64,000 nucleotides of DNA from Methanobrevibacter sp. (GTDB lineage: Archaea; Methanobacteriota; Methanobacteria; Methanobacteriales; Methanobacteriaceae). The notes under the pieces are model-generated. The model was not told where the DNA came from, searched no databases, and saw only the letters and a list, made by a program, of their open reading frames with translations. A program made the translations under genes and the position numbers. The stretch lies in assembly GCA_017646885.1 (NCBI GenBank), contig JAGCLR010000316.1, forward strand, positions 109,323 through 173,322. The letters run 5' to 3'. Shown piece after piece: positions 14,167 to 22,515 of this stretch. Position 1 is the first letter of the stretch. Each line of letters opens with the position of its first letter.

Positions 14167-14893
14167 ATTGAAATATTGGATTGTTATGTACTTCTGATTT
14201 AATACTGTTGAATAGTTGCCTTAAACTACCCGTATTTTCCATAAGAATATCGTATTCTTTATTTTCATATAGAGTTATTAACTCTGATTCTGATGCATGT
14301 TGTCCTGCTGGAGCACATGGACGTGTAATATGAATAATAATAGCATCGTGTAATCTTGCAACCTGATTTTCTACAATAAATCTTTGGTCTGCAATGATTC
14401 TCTTTTCGTGGTTAGTTTTAAACGCTAACAATATCCACAGTTTGTCTCCAAAGAAATGTCTCATTATCTCAGTACCGAAAAATTGTAATAATTGTCTAAC
14501 TGACAAACAATAATTTCGGGTGAGTTGTTTATCAACTCTTTTCGCCTCCCTTGAAAATTTAGAATCTGATAATAACAATGCTTGCTCTGCAGCAGTAAAG
14601 TCACTATAATGAAACATTGTCATTGTATTAAAGTCAATATAATGTTTCTCTTTAAATTCTCTATCTTCAAACTTTTCTACAGGTACGTTTAATAAGATTG
14701 ATAGAATTTGTTTCATCTTATCTGCGTACTTAATGATATGAAATCCGTTCTTTGGATTGATTAATTTATTTAATCTTAAATATAAATCATATGTATGTAA
14801 CACTTTTGGAGTGTTTAATAAATATTTCAACATTTTTGCAAGCTCGTCTTTGCCTGCGTTTTTATTTCCCTGAATTGTGATTGTATTTCTCAC
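14165..14893 (-). CDS. deoxynucleoside monophosphate kinase (T4 gp1-like)
   Basis: The 242-residue protein begins with a P-loop, GNKNAGKDEL (residues 9-18), of the type in T4 gene 1 dNMP kinases. It also carries the FGTEIMRHFFGDKLW segment typical of that family. These enzymes phosphorylate dNMPs (dTMP, dGMP or modified dCMP in T4) in the cytoplasm to feed DNA synthesis. The start is GTG at 14893; no in-frame ATG lies between it and the upstream gene. It contains no TGA codon. It is the last gene of the leftward block containing ThyX, dUTPase and ribonucleotide reductase, which supports a role in dNTP supply. Confidence 0.85.
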   Translation of the reverse strand: MRNTITIQGNKNAGKDELAKMLKYLLNTPKVLHTYDLYLRLNKLINPKNGFHIIKYADKMKQILSILLNVPVEKFEDREFKEKHYIDFNTMTMFHYSDFTAAEQALLLSDSKFSREAKRVDKQLTRNYCLSVRQLLQFFGTEIMRHFFGDKLWILLAFKTNHEKRIIADQRFIVENQVARLHDAIIIHITRPCAPAGQHASESELITLYENKEYDILMENTGSLRQLFNSIKSEVHNNPIFQ

Positions 14894-14915
14894 TATAGAA
14901 ACATAGATTGATAAA

Positions 14916-15233
14916 CTACAATGCAGTAGAATTAATTCCTACTCTTAATTGATTGTTCTTTTCTTTTTTGAGGATTTTTTCCTCAAAATCTTTTTGAGTC
15001 AAACAACTTGTGAGTTTATTTCTTGGAATCACAAAGTAATCATCTACCTTCTTTTGAAGTTGATGTTCAATATAATCATCATAACTATCGATAAGTCTCT
15101 CAAGTTCAATGTATTGCATTTGATCAATCATTTCTAATAGAATGTTGATATCAAATACGATATATTGTGTATCCTGTGATTTAAAGAATTGTTTTAAATT
15201 TTCAACGAAATTCTTATCCAATCGTTTCCCCAT
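14916..15233 (-). CDS. hypothetical protein, helical, 105 aa
   Basis: This small acidic and lysine-rich protein is rich in predicted helix (LLEMIDQMQYIELERLID) and has no recognised domain. The gene stops with TAG and overlaps the end of the upstream phosphoesterase gene by 20 bases, so the two are probably co-translated. The function is unknown. Confidence 0.6.
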   Translation of the reverse strand: MGKRLDKNFVENLKQFFKSQDTQYIVFDINILLEMIDQMQYIELERLIDSYDDYIEHQLQKKVDDYFVIPRNKLTSCLTQKDFEEKILKKEKNNQLRVGINSTAL

Positions 15234-15798
15234 TGTTTTGTAATTTATTTATAAGTTCAGTATAACTTATTGGTGTATAATTATTGTTATCTACACCAAC
15301 GTCGTATGCGTTATCAGGCCAAAATTTTATTGTATCAAAGTCTATATTGTCACCAGGTTGCATATTTGGGGCACTGTGTACATGCCCAAACAAATTAATT
15401 GTACCTCTATGACTTCCACCCCAAGCTAAAAATGGGTAATGACTTAATACAAACGAGGTCTTTTGAATTTTTATTGATAGTAAATCTACACACATTTCAA
15501 AAGACTGGTAATCAATTTGGCTTAGTCTATCATGGTTTCCAATAATTAAATATTTTTTACCATTTAATTGTTTTAGAAGACTGTTCCAAACAGTACGTTG
15601 TCCAAAACAAAAATCTCCTAAAATAAATACAATTCCATCTTTTGGTACTGTCTTATTCCAATTATCGATCAGCGATTGATTCATCTCATCGATTGTTTTA
15701 AATGGACGTTTACAATATCTAATTATATTTTCATGATAAAAGTGTAAATCTGACGTAAAAAATACGTTAGTATTATCTTTTAAATCAATAAATTGCAT
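15214..15798 (-). CDS. calcineurin-like metallophosphoesterase
   Basis: The 194-residue protein shows the metallophosphoesterase signature in order: SDLHFYHEN (residues 16-24, metal ligands D and H), LGDFCFG (GD motif), GNHDR (GNHD motif), and late histidines in LSHYPF and GHVHS. All metal-binding motifs are intact, so it should be an active dimetal phosphatase or phosphodiesterase. Small phage members of this family are often annotated as phosphohydrolases; the substrate cannot be told from sequence. It has no TGA codon and lies between an unknown gene and a small Cys-rich gene in the nucleotide metabolism block. Confidence 0.88.
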   Translation of the reverse strand: MQFIDLKDNTNVFFTSDLHFYHENIIRYCKRPFKTIDEMNQSLIDNWNKTVPKDGIVFILGDFCFGQRTVWNSLLKQLNGKKYLIIGNHDRLSQIDYQSFEMCVDLLSIKIQKTSFVLSHYPFLAWGGSHRGTINLFGHVHSAPNMQPGDNIDFDTIKFWPDNAYDVGVDNNNYTPISYTELINKLQNNGETIG

Positions 15799-15851
15799 TA
15801 TTTTCTAAATTGTTTTTGGCAAAAGTCCGATTTTTAGTATAAGTTTCCAAA

Positions 15852-15989
15852 CTAATCTTCTTCATAATCATCCTTATAATTACATTCTGGATCATAAGGA
15901 TCTGTTGTACAATCAAAATTATTACAATAGTTTCTGCCGTTACTTTCTTTTTTATAATAACCGCAGCTAAAACAACTACTTTTAGACAT
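15852..15989 (-). CDS. small Cys-rich (zinc-binding-like) protein, 45 aa
   Basis: A 45-codon frame runs from ATG 15989 to TAG 15852-15854. Its cysteines are spaced CFSC (residues 6-9), then single Cys at about 22, 27 and 36, suggesting a small metal-binding fold. The C-terminus is acidic (DDYEED). Its ATG region overlaps the stop of thyX by 8 bases, a coupling pattern used throughout this genome. It is too short for most gene callers. The function is unknown. Confidence 0.55.
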   Translation of the reverse strand: MSKSSCFSCGYYKKESNGRNYCNNFDCTTDPYDPECNYKDDYEED

Positions 15990-16845
15990 AATTCAATTTT
16001 TTAAATTCTTCTAATAAAGGTATTGCAAGCTCCCTTGCTTGAGGATGTGCAGATTCTGCACATCTCAAATGAAAGAAATGTTCTCAATCGGATACAAAAC
16101 CAGTCATCACAAGTTCGGTTTTTAAAGAATTAGGAAGAACAGATCTTGCTTCTTGTGCTTTCCAACCTAATTCTAACAGTTTAAAGTAAGATTTTTCAGC
16201 ATTGTGTAAAGCTTTCATAAATTCAACTTCGTCGAACTTAACGTCAGCTGTAGTTACAACATCACCAGTTGGAAGTCATGACGGAAGTATAAATGTAAGC
16301 TCATTGCCAAATTTATCTTTACTATAATTACAATATCTAGTAGACTCTTGAGCAAATGAGAATACACGATGTCTTACAAATTCATGTGATACACCTCTGT
16401 CACAAATAAAACGAACAGTTACTCGTTTTTCATGATTGGTTTCTGGTTCACATAGATATTGTAAATCTGTTTCTCAATTGTTCTCAATCATTACCCGATA
16501 ATTAGTAGTGATATAATAGATATAACCATAATGATCTTCTGTATATTCTATAACTTTAGAATATTTATTATTTTTATATCTATGAATAGCATCCATCTTT
16601 CTAAAATAGTCCATGTCTTTTATCGGCGAGCATTTTTCTATTTTAAGATATACAGTGCCATGTTCTAACATTGCATTGTGCTTAGATTCAATCATTCTAC
16701 TAACAAACTCAATACAAGATTCGTCTGTTATTTTATCCTCGCTTTTATAACAGGTTCTTCCTGCAAGCTCTATTGATTTATAAATTCCTTCGTATGTACT
16801 TTTGTGTTGAGGTAAAATTTCAAAACTAGCGTTTATTAATCGCAT
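15982..16845 (-). CDS. thyX: flavin-dependent thymidylate synthase ThyX (TGA-recoded)
   Basis: Read with TGA as Trp, the frame from ATG 16845 to TAA 15982-15984 gives 287 residues. It contains the ThyX signature RHRxxSxxxxSxRY (RHRVFSFAQESTRY, about residues 158-171) and the C-terminal QEARSVLP segment. Three TGA codons are used, one in the C-terminal helix (SDWEHFFHLR). With the standard code the protein would lose its catalytic half, so this gene is strong evidence for recoding. ThyX converts dUMP to dTMP using FAD and folate in the cytoplasm. It works with the dUTPase and dNMP kinase nearby. The start overlaps the upstream gene by 10 bases. Confidence 0.93.
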
Positions 16846-17120
16846 TTCGTAATTCTTAAATCGGTTTCCAACACACTACCACTAATGTTAAACACTGGTA
16901 CTGTGGAATCTTTTTTGTATATAACGGACCAGAAATCAATTTGCCAACCATTTGTATCTATTGTTCCGGGTTCTTCTATTCCATTAGAGCACATTTCATA
17001 TCCGTGTTTTTCTAATCATTCGTTTAAAAGACCAATAGAAATTCCGGTTAAATCACATTCACAAAGTCCGTTTTTAAACATCTCATCTAAGATATTTAAA
17101 CATTGTTCTTTAACTGGCAT
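16836..17120 (-). CDS. hypothetical protein, 94 aa (one TGA codon)
   Basis: A frame of 94 codons from ATG 17120 to TAA 16836-16838 is open only if TGA (residue 35, LLNEWLEK) is Trp. It also uses TGG codons. It contains a few cysteines but no recognised motif. Its 3' end overlaps the thyX start by 10 bases, suggesting coupled translation. The function is unknown. Confidence 0.6.
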
Positions 17121-17187
17121 ATTAAAAATTAATAGATTTAACTGCATCGTATAAATTAAAAATTGATAGCTTTAATTGCATCATATA
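17121..17187. repeat. tandem duplication of a gene 3' tail (two 33-bp copies)
   Basis: Positions 17121-17153 and 17155-17187 match at 29 of 33 bases. The right copy encodes the last residues and stop of the 129-aa gene at 17156-17545 (YDAIKAINF, stop). The left copy would encode nearly the same tail (YDAVKSINF, stop) but is not attached to a gene. It looks like a remnant of a duplicated gene whose body has been lost. Confidence 0.7.
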
Positions 17188-17545
17188 GATCATCCGACGT
17201 TACTCTTAAAGCAGGACGTCTTACTCTCATTCCAGAAAAATCTGTTTGAATTGGGATATTATAACCTTTTGGATCAAATTTTTCAATTTCATCTCCATCA
17301 ACATCATCGCCTTGCCAATAAATCCAAACAAACAAACCTTTTCTAGTATACTCAAATTGGGTAATACGGAAATTCCATTCCATATCATGGTCAGTTCTTA
17401 AAACAATACGATCATATGTTCGTTTTCCTTGAATATATTGTTTTGTACCATATCGTTTAACAACTTCTTCAATTACAGAAAATGCAGCACTCTTAGATTC
17501 TGTAATCTTTGCTTTAAAATAATTTTTAGTTTTCCTTACCGGCAT
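17156..17545 (-). CDS. hypothetical protein, 129 aa
   Basis: A basic protein (N-terminus MPVRKTKNYFKAK) with several aromatic strands (WNFRITQFEY, FVWIYWQGDD). No known family was recognised. It has no TGA codon and uses TGG. It overlaps the upstream gene by 20 bases. A second copy of its last 33 bases lies just downstream, hinting at a past duplication. Confidence 0.6.
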   Translation of the reverse strand: MPVRKTKNYFKAKITESKSAAFSVIEEVVKRYGTKQYIQGKRTYDRIVLRTDHDMEWNFRITQFEYTRKGLFVWIYWQGDDVDGDEIEKFDPKGYNIPIQTDFSGMRVRRPALRVTSDDLYDAIKAINF

Positions 17546-17996
17546 AAATTTTATAAAATGCGTTTGTGTAATAGTGTTCTAAAATGAATTGTTCAATTTG
17601 TGTACAAACGTCCATTAAACAATAGATTGTTCCTCCACTTGCCGGGGTATACATAAATAATGTGTCTTGATTATTTACAAGATCTTTCTTTGCCTCCCCA
17701 ATTAACTTTGCATATGTGAGTAACGTCATTTGTAAATCCATCGCATCTGCATGCCATAACAAATCATATAAACTACACAAACTAAGTTTGACATGTTTTG
17801 CCATTTCAATTAAATTATCAGATATTGTAATATTTAAAGTATGATCTGTTATACAATATCCTAACAGTTTTAATTGGGCTTCTCTTTCTGTTAATTCTTT
17901 AAAGTATTCTATTCCAGATTCATCATCCAGGTTGCTAATAAACAACCCGGACAATGCATCTGAATTAATATCGGAAATTTTTATAATTAATCGCAT
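17526..17996 (-). CDS. hypothetical protein, 156 aa
   Basis: The protein is mostly helical and mildly acidic, with no motif I can assign. It overlaps both neighbours by 10 to 20 bases in the same direction, so it belongs to the operon holding thioredoxin and the RNA repair genes. The function is unknown. Confidence 0.6.
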   Translation of the reverse strand: MRLIIKISDINSDALSGLFISNLDDESGIEYFKELTEREAQLKLLGYCITDHTLNITISDNLIEMAKHVKLSLCSLYDLLWHADAMDLQMTLLTYAKLIGEAKKDLVNNQDTLFMYTPASGGTIYCLMDVCTQIEQFILEHYYTNAFYKIYAGKEN

Positions 17997-18220
17997 TCTT
18001 CTACCGTTAACGTCATTTCGCCCATTTCTACGGCGGTTCTCTCTTCTTTTGATAATACTTGTTCGATAACAAGTTCTCTTAAATCATCGTCGTCGTTTAG
18101 TAATTCAACTTCTGCAGTAAAGTTTGAAGTTAGAGTCACTTGAACTGGAATTACGTTAGGTTCTGGTGCATTCCAAGGAGCCTTAGAATCATATTTTGCA
18201 CCCATGGGATAATTACTCAT
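17987..18220 (-). CDS. hypothetical acidic protein, 77 aa
   Basis: A short acidic protein with an Asp run (NDDDDLREL) and a Glu-rich C-terminus. It overlaps the thioredoxin-like gene upstream by 8 bases and the following gene by 10. No family was recognised; it could be a binding partner or regulator, but nothing in the sequence shows this. Confidence 0.55.
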   Translation of the reverse strand: MSNYPMGAKYDSKAPWNAPEPNVIPVQVTLTSNFTAEVELLNDDDDLRELVIEQVLSKEERTAVEMGEMTLTVEECD

Positions 18221-18467
18221 ATTTTGAAATCATTTTATTTATTGCATCTTCTGAAGCTGTACCAACAATTCTAGCTAGTTCAGTTTCATTTTTATCGACA
18301 AGAATGAGAGTAGGAACATTTCTAATATGATATTTTGTCACTAGATCTTCATCGTCGTCTTCAATATTAACTTCAATTATAGGAACTTTAAGTTCCATTT
18401 TTTCCAATAGCGCACTTAATACTTTACAAGGTGCGCAAAAATCTCCATAAAATTTATACAGTTTCAT
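18213..18467 (-). CDS. small thioredoxin/glutaredoxin-like protein
   Basis: The 84-residue protein starts with a beta strand and the redox motif C-A-P-C (residues 11-14). It also has the cis-proline loop NVPTL typical of thioredoxins. It is shorter than bacterial thioredoxin (about 105 residues) and close in size to T4 NrdC. Such phage thioredoxins reduce ribonucleotide reductase after each turnover, and a class II reductase is encoded about 7 kb upstream in the same direction. Overlaps of a few bases link it to its neighbours. The fold is clear; the reductase partnership is inferred. Confidence 0.88.
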   Translation of the reverse strand: MKLYKFYGDFCAPCKVLSALLEKMELKVPIIEVNIEDDDEDLVTKYHIRNVPTLILVDKNETELARIVGTASEDAINKMISKYE

Positions 18468-18838
18468 TATTTCATTGCTTGTGAATAAAAATTTGTAGTT
18501 CCAGTACCAAATATCTGAATCGGATACGATGGAATTTTATTTTTTACAACGTGTACAACACCTGTAAAATTATAAATAACTGTCGCAACCCAAGGCATAG
18601 ATTGTCTAACCTTTTCAAAATCAGGATTATACGCCAACACGTCATCTAAATAATAAACTCCAATTGTACCACCATCTGTAGTATACTCTCCTAGAAAACA
18701 TCCATTTTCATTATATACCACATATTCACGTAAACCCGGTTCAGGTTCAATTGTACATTGTGGCATAATTGGCATAACGTTATCTATGATAAAGTATTTT
18801 GGATCTACAATCACAATAGTTCTATTAGAAATCTCCAT
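18467..18838 (-). CDS. hypothetical protein, 123 aa
   Basis: I chose ATG 18838 (MEISNRT) because it lies just inside the end of the upstream kinase gene; a longer form from 18853 is possible. The protein is rich in beta strands, with a central GTIGVYYLDDVL segment and a hydrophobic VATVIYNFTGVVHVV stretch. No family was recognised. It has no TGA codon. Coupling to the RNA repair genes by short overlaps suggests co-expression only. Confidence 0.55.
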   Translation of the reverse strand: MEISNRTIVIVDPKYFIIDNVMPIMPQCTIEPEPGLREYVVYNENGCFLGEYTTDGGTIGVYYLDDVLAYNPDFEKVRQSMPWVATVIYNFTGVVHVVKNKIPSYPIQIFGTGTTNFYSQAMK

Positions 18839-19691
18839 AATAAACTTGTGCACAAAGTAGACCTAGTTCTCTAACCTTATCAACAACTTGATTTCGGTCA
18901 TCGAACCACATTCTAACATTGAAATTGTGTTCAATTTTTTGTTTATAAATCTCTTCTTTTACGATTGCATCTTTACGATGATCGCCTTTATTACGCATAT
19001 ATAAAGAATACGTAAATGTACAATGTTTCTTCAACCAATTATTGGTTTTTTCAAAACATATATCTGTCGCCTCTCTACCCGACACAAAAATAATCGGAAG
19101 ACTTTTAGACAACAGTTTTAAAATCCAAAGCAATTGATGATTTACATTGTCTTCATCCACTCTAGTTCCATCATATGGAGAACGTCCATTTGATAGAGCC
19201 AAGGTTCCATCTAAATCACATACAATACAATCTGGTAAAAACTCATTTGGAGTTTTCATATAACGAGATTGATAATTAATAAGATCTTCTGGATAGTAAC
19301 GATGATAAAAATCCCGAATTACTTTAGCTCCAACCTTACCACCTCTGGCTAAATCTCGTTCTATTGCAACTTGCATAGGAACTTTAAACTCTTTTGTTTC
19401 AAATTCATATCCTGCTTTATCTGCAATATCTTTCCATTTTTTAATTGTTTTTGGATTTAAGTTTACAGCGTCGATAACAATGTTGTATTTACTCAATATT
19501 GCGGAACGAATCGCCGTATCTTCAAGTATAGAAATGTAATCCTCTTGTTCAGGAATCCAATAATCACCTCTACCTTCTCGAAACGAATCTCTACAAACGA
19601 TTACCCAATCCTTCTTACCCTTTACAAATTCTTTTGCAAACGTAGATTTTCCAGAAGCTGGGCATCCTTGTAACATTAAAATTTTACTCAT
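18825..19691 (-). CDS. polynucleotide 5'-kinase / 3'-phosphatase (T4 PseT-like)
   Basis: The 288-residue protein has the two-domain layout of T4 polynucleotide kinase. An N-terminal kinase carries the P-loop GCPASGKST (residues 9-17). A C-terminal HAD phosphatase carries the DLDGT nucleophile motif at 159-163 and SGRE near 205. T4 Pnkp heals RNA ends left by anticodon nucleases by adding a 5' phosphate and removing 2',3'-cyclic or 3' phosphate, after which RNA ligase seals. An RNA ligase gene lies 560 bases upstream in the same operon, separated by one unknown gene. All catalytic motifs are intact. A role in tRNA repair is inferred from family and context. Confidence 0.93.
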   Translation of the reverse strand: MSKILMLQGCPASGKSTFAKEFVKGKKDWVIVCRDSFREGRGDYWIPEQEDYISILEDTAIRSAILSKYNIVIDAVNLNPKTIKKWKDIADKAGYEFETKEFKVPMQVAIERDLARGGKVGAKVIRDFYHRYYPEDLINYQSRYMKTPNEFLPDCIVCDLDGTLALSNGRSPYDGTRVDEDNVNHQLLWILKLLSKSLPIIFVSGREATDICFEKTNNWLKKHCTFTYSLYMRNKGDHRKDAIVKEEIYKQKIEHNFNVRMWFDDRNQVVDKVRELGLLCAQVYYGDF

Positions 19692-20250
19692 CTTGTACTT
19701 TTTTTAGTCTCGACATTTGTTGTGCTTTTAAATACTCGTTATAACGTATATTAGTAAGATTGCAGATTTCTTCATACACTCTTTCCATTTCGTCTTTAAT
19801 TGCGGAATCTTCTGCGTTTGCAAACGATTTACATGCACTATAGTTAACGATTTTATGATTTATAAGAATTTGTAAAATTAATCGTAAATCCACCAATGTA
19901 TCAAAGCCTGGAGCCGCTTTGTGAAACAATAAATTAGCCTCTTTACGAAGAACAATGTCGTCAAACTTCATTATTAATTTTACAGCCTCTTTATAAATTC
20001 ATTTCTTATTTATACAAGCACAAATTCATCCGATTAATTTTCCATTTAATATTTGATCAAACCAATCTTTTGTGATAAAAGTAGTATAAGAAAATGGAGC
20101 GTTTGACAACAATTCAAATAAATGATCTGTGTCTTCGGCTACGATTATAAAGTTTGGAGGAGTTTCTTCTCCTCCAAACAAAGCGTCATCTACTCGATAA
20201 ATATAATGTACTTTTTCGTCACTAATAAGTTTATCTAGTAATCCATCCAT
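19684..20250 (-). CDS. hypothetical protein between RNA ligase and kinase (TGA-recoded)
   Basis: With TGA as Trp, one frame of 188 codons spans ATG 20250 to TAA 19684-19686. The standard code would split it into a 74-aa and a 95-aa piece. Two TGA codons lie close together near residues 75-84 (LIGWICACINKKWIY). The first half has short strands (VHYIYRVDDALFGG, PNFIIVAEDT); the second is helical. The first half slightly resembles small nucleotidyltransferase-like phage proteins, but I cannot confirm a fold. It overlaps the kinase start by 8 bases and the ligase stop by 1, so it is tightly embedded in the RNA repair group. Confidence 0.65.
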
Positions 20251-21626
20251 TATTGATTGTCTTCAATGTTGGTTATTCCGGCATCTAGTTCTTTAGTCTC
20301 TCTTTCGAAAAACCTTAAACTTTTTAACTTAAACGCTTCAAAGTTAGGTTTCATTGTTCTGATAACAATTCCTTCTTCTGGAACCTTGTTATTACACATA
20401 TAACAATCTTTTTCGAGATATTGAATAGATAATTTCTCAAGAAATTTATCGGTCCAACTTGCTTCCGAAATAACGTCTGGTCCAATTTGTCCAAACCATA
20501 ATTCTGGAACAGGCATTAGTCCTGTCTCTAAACAATACTGTTGTAAATCAGTAGCAGACATTTCCATTACTTTTCCATCAGGACTAGTTTGAGTAATACG
20601 ATATACATAAATCCTAAATAGACCTTTATTATACATCTCTATTGGAGTCATTTTACTATATTGCAATTTTGGATCATATGTACAACCATAATCGTATCCT
20701 TTTTGAATCATGGCACCAGTTGGCAAATAACCAACAATTTCCGCATAAATCGTTAACCCTTGATACAAATGCTCTTTGATGACATCTAGTGCAAGATTCC
20801 AAATATCTACATCATAATAACCTTGACTTAAACCTTGATTAAGGTCTGGATCCTTTATTACTTTTCTAGAAGAACAGAATTTTTTATATTCTTCTGTTTC
20901 AACTTTTATTCCAAATCGTAATAATAAGTTTTCATACCATTTAAGATCTCGATTTACTAAAAGATTACAAAATATTGCAGATGTTCCGTGCATTTTATAT
21001 GAAATATGAATGTAATCTGTTGGTTTTAGTTGATGCAAACATTCCTTCAACTTTGGCGTATCTGGATGAAATCTAAACTGTTGTGGAACAATGACATCAT
21101 CATATTTACGAGTTGCGTTTTTTACTTTGGTACCAGATCTAGAAACAGACTGTTGAATAACATATTTTTTGCAAATCTGGTCTGTAGTATTATCATAATG
21201 AATTGTATCAAACTTTGTTCCAACTTCTACATTTAATACTCCACCATATGCATCTTTTAGTGAATCAACAGGCATTATAAATCCTTCAGAATACAGTTGT
21301 CTTAATTTAACACATTTTACTCGTCCACTTGCTTCAAAGAAACCTGATTTTTCTTGGTCTATATTTAAGTTTAAACCTTTTCTAAATAGGTTATTTGTTT
21401 TAAGATAGTGATCCGATAATTGTGATTCTAATGGAAAATAAATGTACAATCCTGGTTGTGAGTCAATATGCATTGCTATTGAACAACCGTTAACCTTAGC
21501 AAGTTTTAACCTATCTGCATGTGGATGTGGAGCAAATGTACTTACGTTTACAATTGTTGCAACGTAATTTAAATTTGCATTTTTGCTAAGGGAACAAGTA
21601 ATTAAATTATTTGTAGTCATAAACAT
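20250..21626 (-). CDS. RNA ligase, Rnl5/DraRnl type
   Basis: The protein (458 residues from ATG 21626, in a TAATG overlap with the upstream gene; other in-frame ATGs lie at 21620, 21632 and 21656) has an N-terminal OB-like part. This is followed by a nucleotidyltransferase domain with the lysine motif K-M-H-G-T near residue 211, the motif IV sequence EEGIVIR and the motif V sequence FKLKS. An OB fold before the ligase domain is the arrangement of Deinococcus RNA ligase DraRnl. Such ligases seal RNA nicks using ATP after end healing. Its pairing with a T4-type kinase-phosphatase suggests tRNA repair. It has no TGA codon, so it would be made even without the opal tRNA. Confidence 0.9.
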   Translation of the reverse strand: MFMTTNNLITCSLSKNANLNYVATIVNVSTFAPHPHADRLKLAKVNGCSIAMHIDSQPGLYIYFPLESQLSDHYLKTNNLFRKGLNLNIDQEKSGFFEASGRVKCVKLRQLYSEGFIMPVDSLKDAYGGVLNVEVGTKFDTIHYDNTTDQICKKYVIQQSVSRSGTKVKNATRKYDDVIVPQQFRFHPDTPKLKECLHQLKPTDYIHISYKMHGTSAIFCNLLVNRDLKWYENLLLRFGIKVETEEYKKFCSSRKVIKDPDLNQGLSQGYYDVDIWNLALDVIKEHLYQGLTIYAEIVGYLPTGAMIQKGYDYGCTYDPKLQYSKMTPIEMYNKGLFRIYVYRITQTSPDGKVMEMSATDLQQYCLETGLMPVPELWFGQIGPDVISEASWTDKFLEKLSIQYLEKDCYMCNNKVPEEGIVIRTMKPNFEAFKLKSLRFFERETKELDAGITNIEDNQ

Positions 21627-21814
21627 TAACATTCTCCCATTTGAGGGAAGTTCCAAATTAATCCAAAGAAAATCATTTCATAAATGTGGTCGTATTCTAT
21701 TTGTCTCTCTGCAGCTAAGATTTCGTTTTCTAACTCATCCCAGTTATCTCCATACTTATCCCACATTAAATCTTCAGCCACTTCAGCTGAAAATTTTACA
21801 ACATCTATTTCCAT
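21626..21814 (-). CDS. hypothetical acidic protein, 62 aa
   Basis: A small acidic protein with a helical centre (WDELENEILAAERQIEYD) and a hydrophobic C-terminal stretch (MIFFGLIWNF). Its TAA overlaps the RNA ligase ATG (TAATG). The function is unknown; co-translation with the ligase is likely. Confidence 0.6.
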   Translation of the reverse strand: MEIDVVKFSAEVAEDLMWDKYGDNWDELENEILAAERQIEYDHIYEMIFFGLIWNFPQMGEC

Positions 21815-21817
21815 AAT

Positions 21818-22243
21818 TTAATTATTTGTAATAAATTTTAAAATTAGTTGAGAGTCCGGAGTATATCCAAATTTGTCTTTTGCGGCATCCTGATAAAGTT
21901 TAAAACTAGTTTTTGAACGTTTAATCGGAAGTGCTTCAAAATACGCAAATAGCTCTTCTTCACTAATTTCTTTAGGAAGAAATTGTTTTAGAATTTCAGC
22001 TTCAATCAACTCTTGAACGTATAAATCATTATTAGAATCTTTATACAATTCAGAAGTATCCAATCTTGACTTATACATACTTTTTATAATATCAGAAAAA
22101 TCCTTTGCACCTTTCTGAGATTTTGCATAAGTGAAATCAGACTTAACGTTTCTTAGCCCAGTCAGACGTTTACCGTCTGATACTGCACTCAGTTTCATCT
22201 CTAATTGAATCTGAGTATCTAAATACTGTAGAAAGTTTTCCAT
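21818..22243 (-). CDS. YqeY / GatB tail-like protein
   Basis: The 141-residue protein matches the YqeY family pattern. It has an N-terminal helix, then a central segment ELIEAEILKQFLPKEISEEEL that closely follows the family core (AEI..L..YLPKQLSEEE), then a C-terminal helical part. YqeY shares its fold with the tail domain of GatB, which contacts tRNA in the amidotransferase complex. The biochemical role of free YqeY is not settled. Its position next to RNA ligase and kinase in a phage with a large tRNA array suggests a tRNA-linked job, which is inference. Confidence 0.75.
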   Translation of the reverse strand: MENFLQYLDTQIQLEMKLSAVSDGKRLTGLRNVKSDFTYAKSQKGAKDFSDIIKSMYKSRLDTSELYKDSNNDLYVQELIEAEILKQFLPKEISEEELFAYFEALPIKRSKTSFKLYQDAAKDKFGYTPDSQLILKFITNN

Positions 22244-22244
22244 T

Positions 22245-22511
22245 TTAAATCTTTTTTAAATTACTTAATGTATCCCAAAGTTCATCGTACGTAAGATTAG
22301 TTTGTTCAAATATATAATCTTCTAATAACGCTATACCCTCTGGAGTAAAAATATGTTCAAATAGTTTAAATATAACAAAGTTAAATTTGTTATAAAAGTT
22401 TTCATTTCGAGAGTTCCAGATTTGGATTCCAAACTTAGAATCCAAATCCATAACCTCTGTTTCTGCTGAGATATATTTATCAATAATCTCTTTTAATTGT
22501 TCTTTTGTCAT
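22245..22511 (-). CDS. hypothetical protein, 88 aa
   Basis: A small helical acidic protein starting MTKEQLKEI, with one or two bases between it and its neighbours. No domain was recognised. It lies between the DNA ligase and the YqeY-like gene. Confidence 0.6.
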   Translation of the reverse strand: MTKEQLKEIIDKYISAETEVMDLDSKFGIQIWNSRNENFYNKFNFVIFKLFEHIFTPEGIALLEDYIFEQTNLTYDELWDTLSNLKKI

Positions 22512-22515
22512 AACA

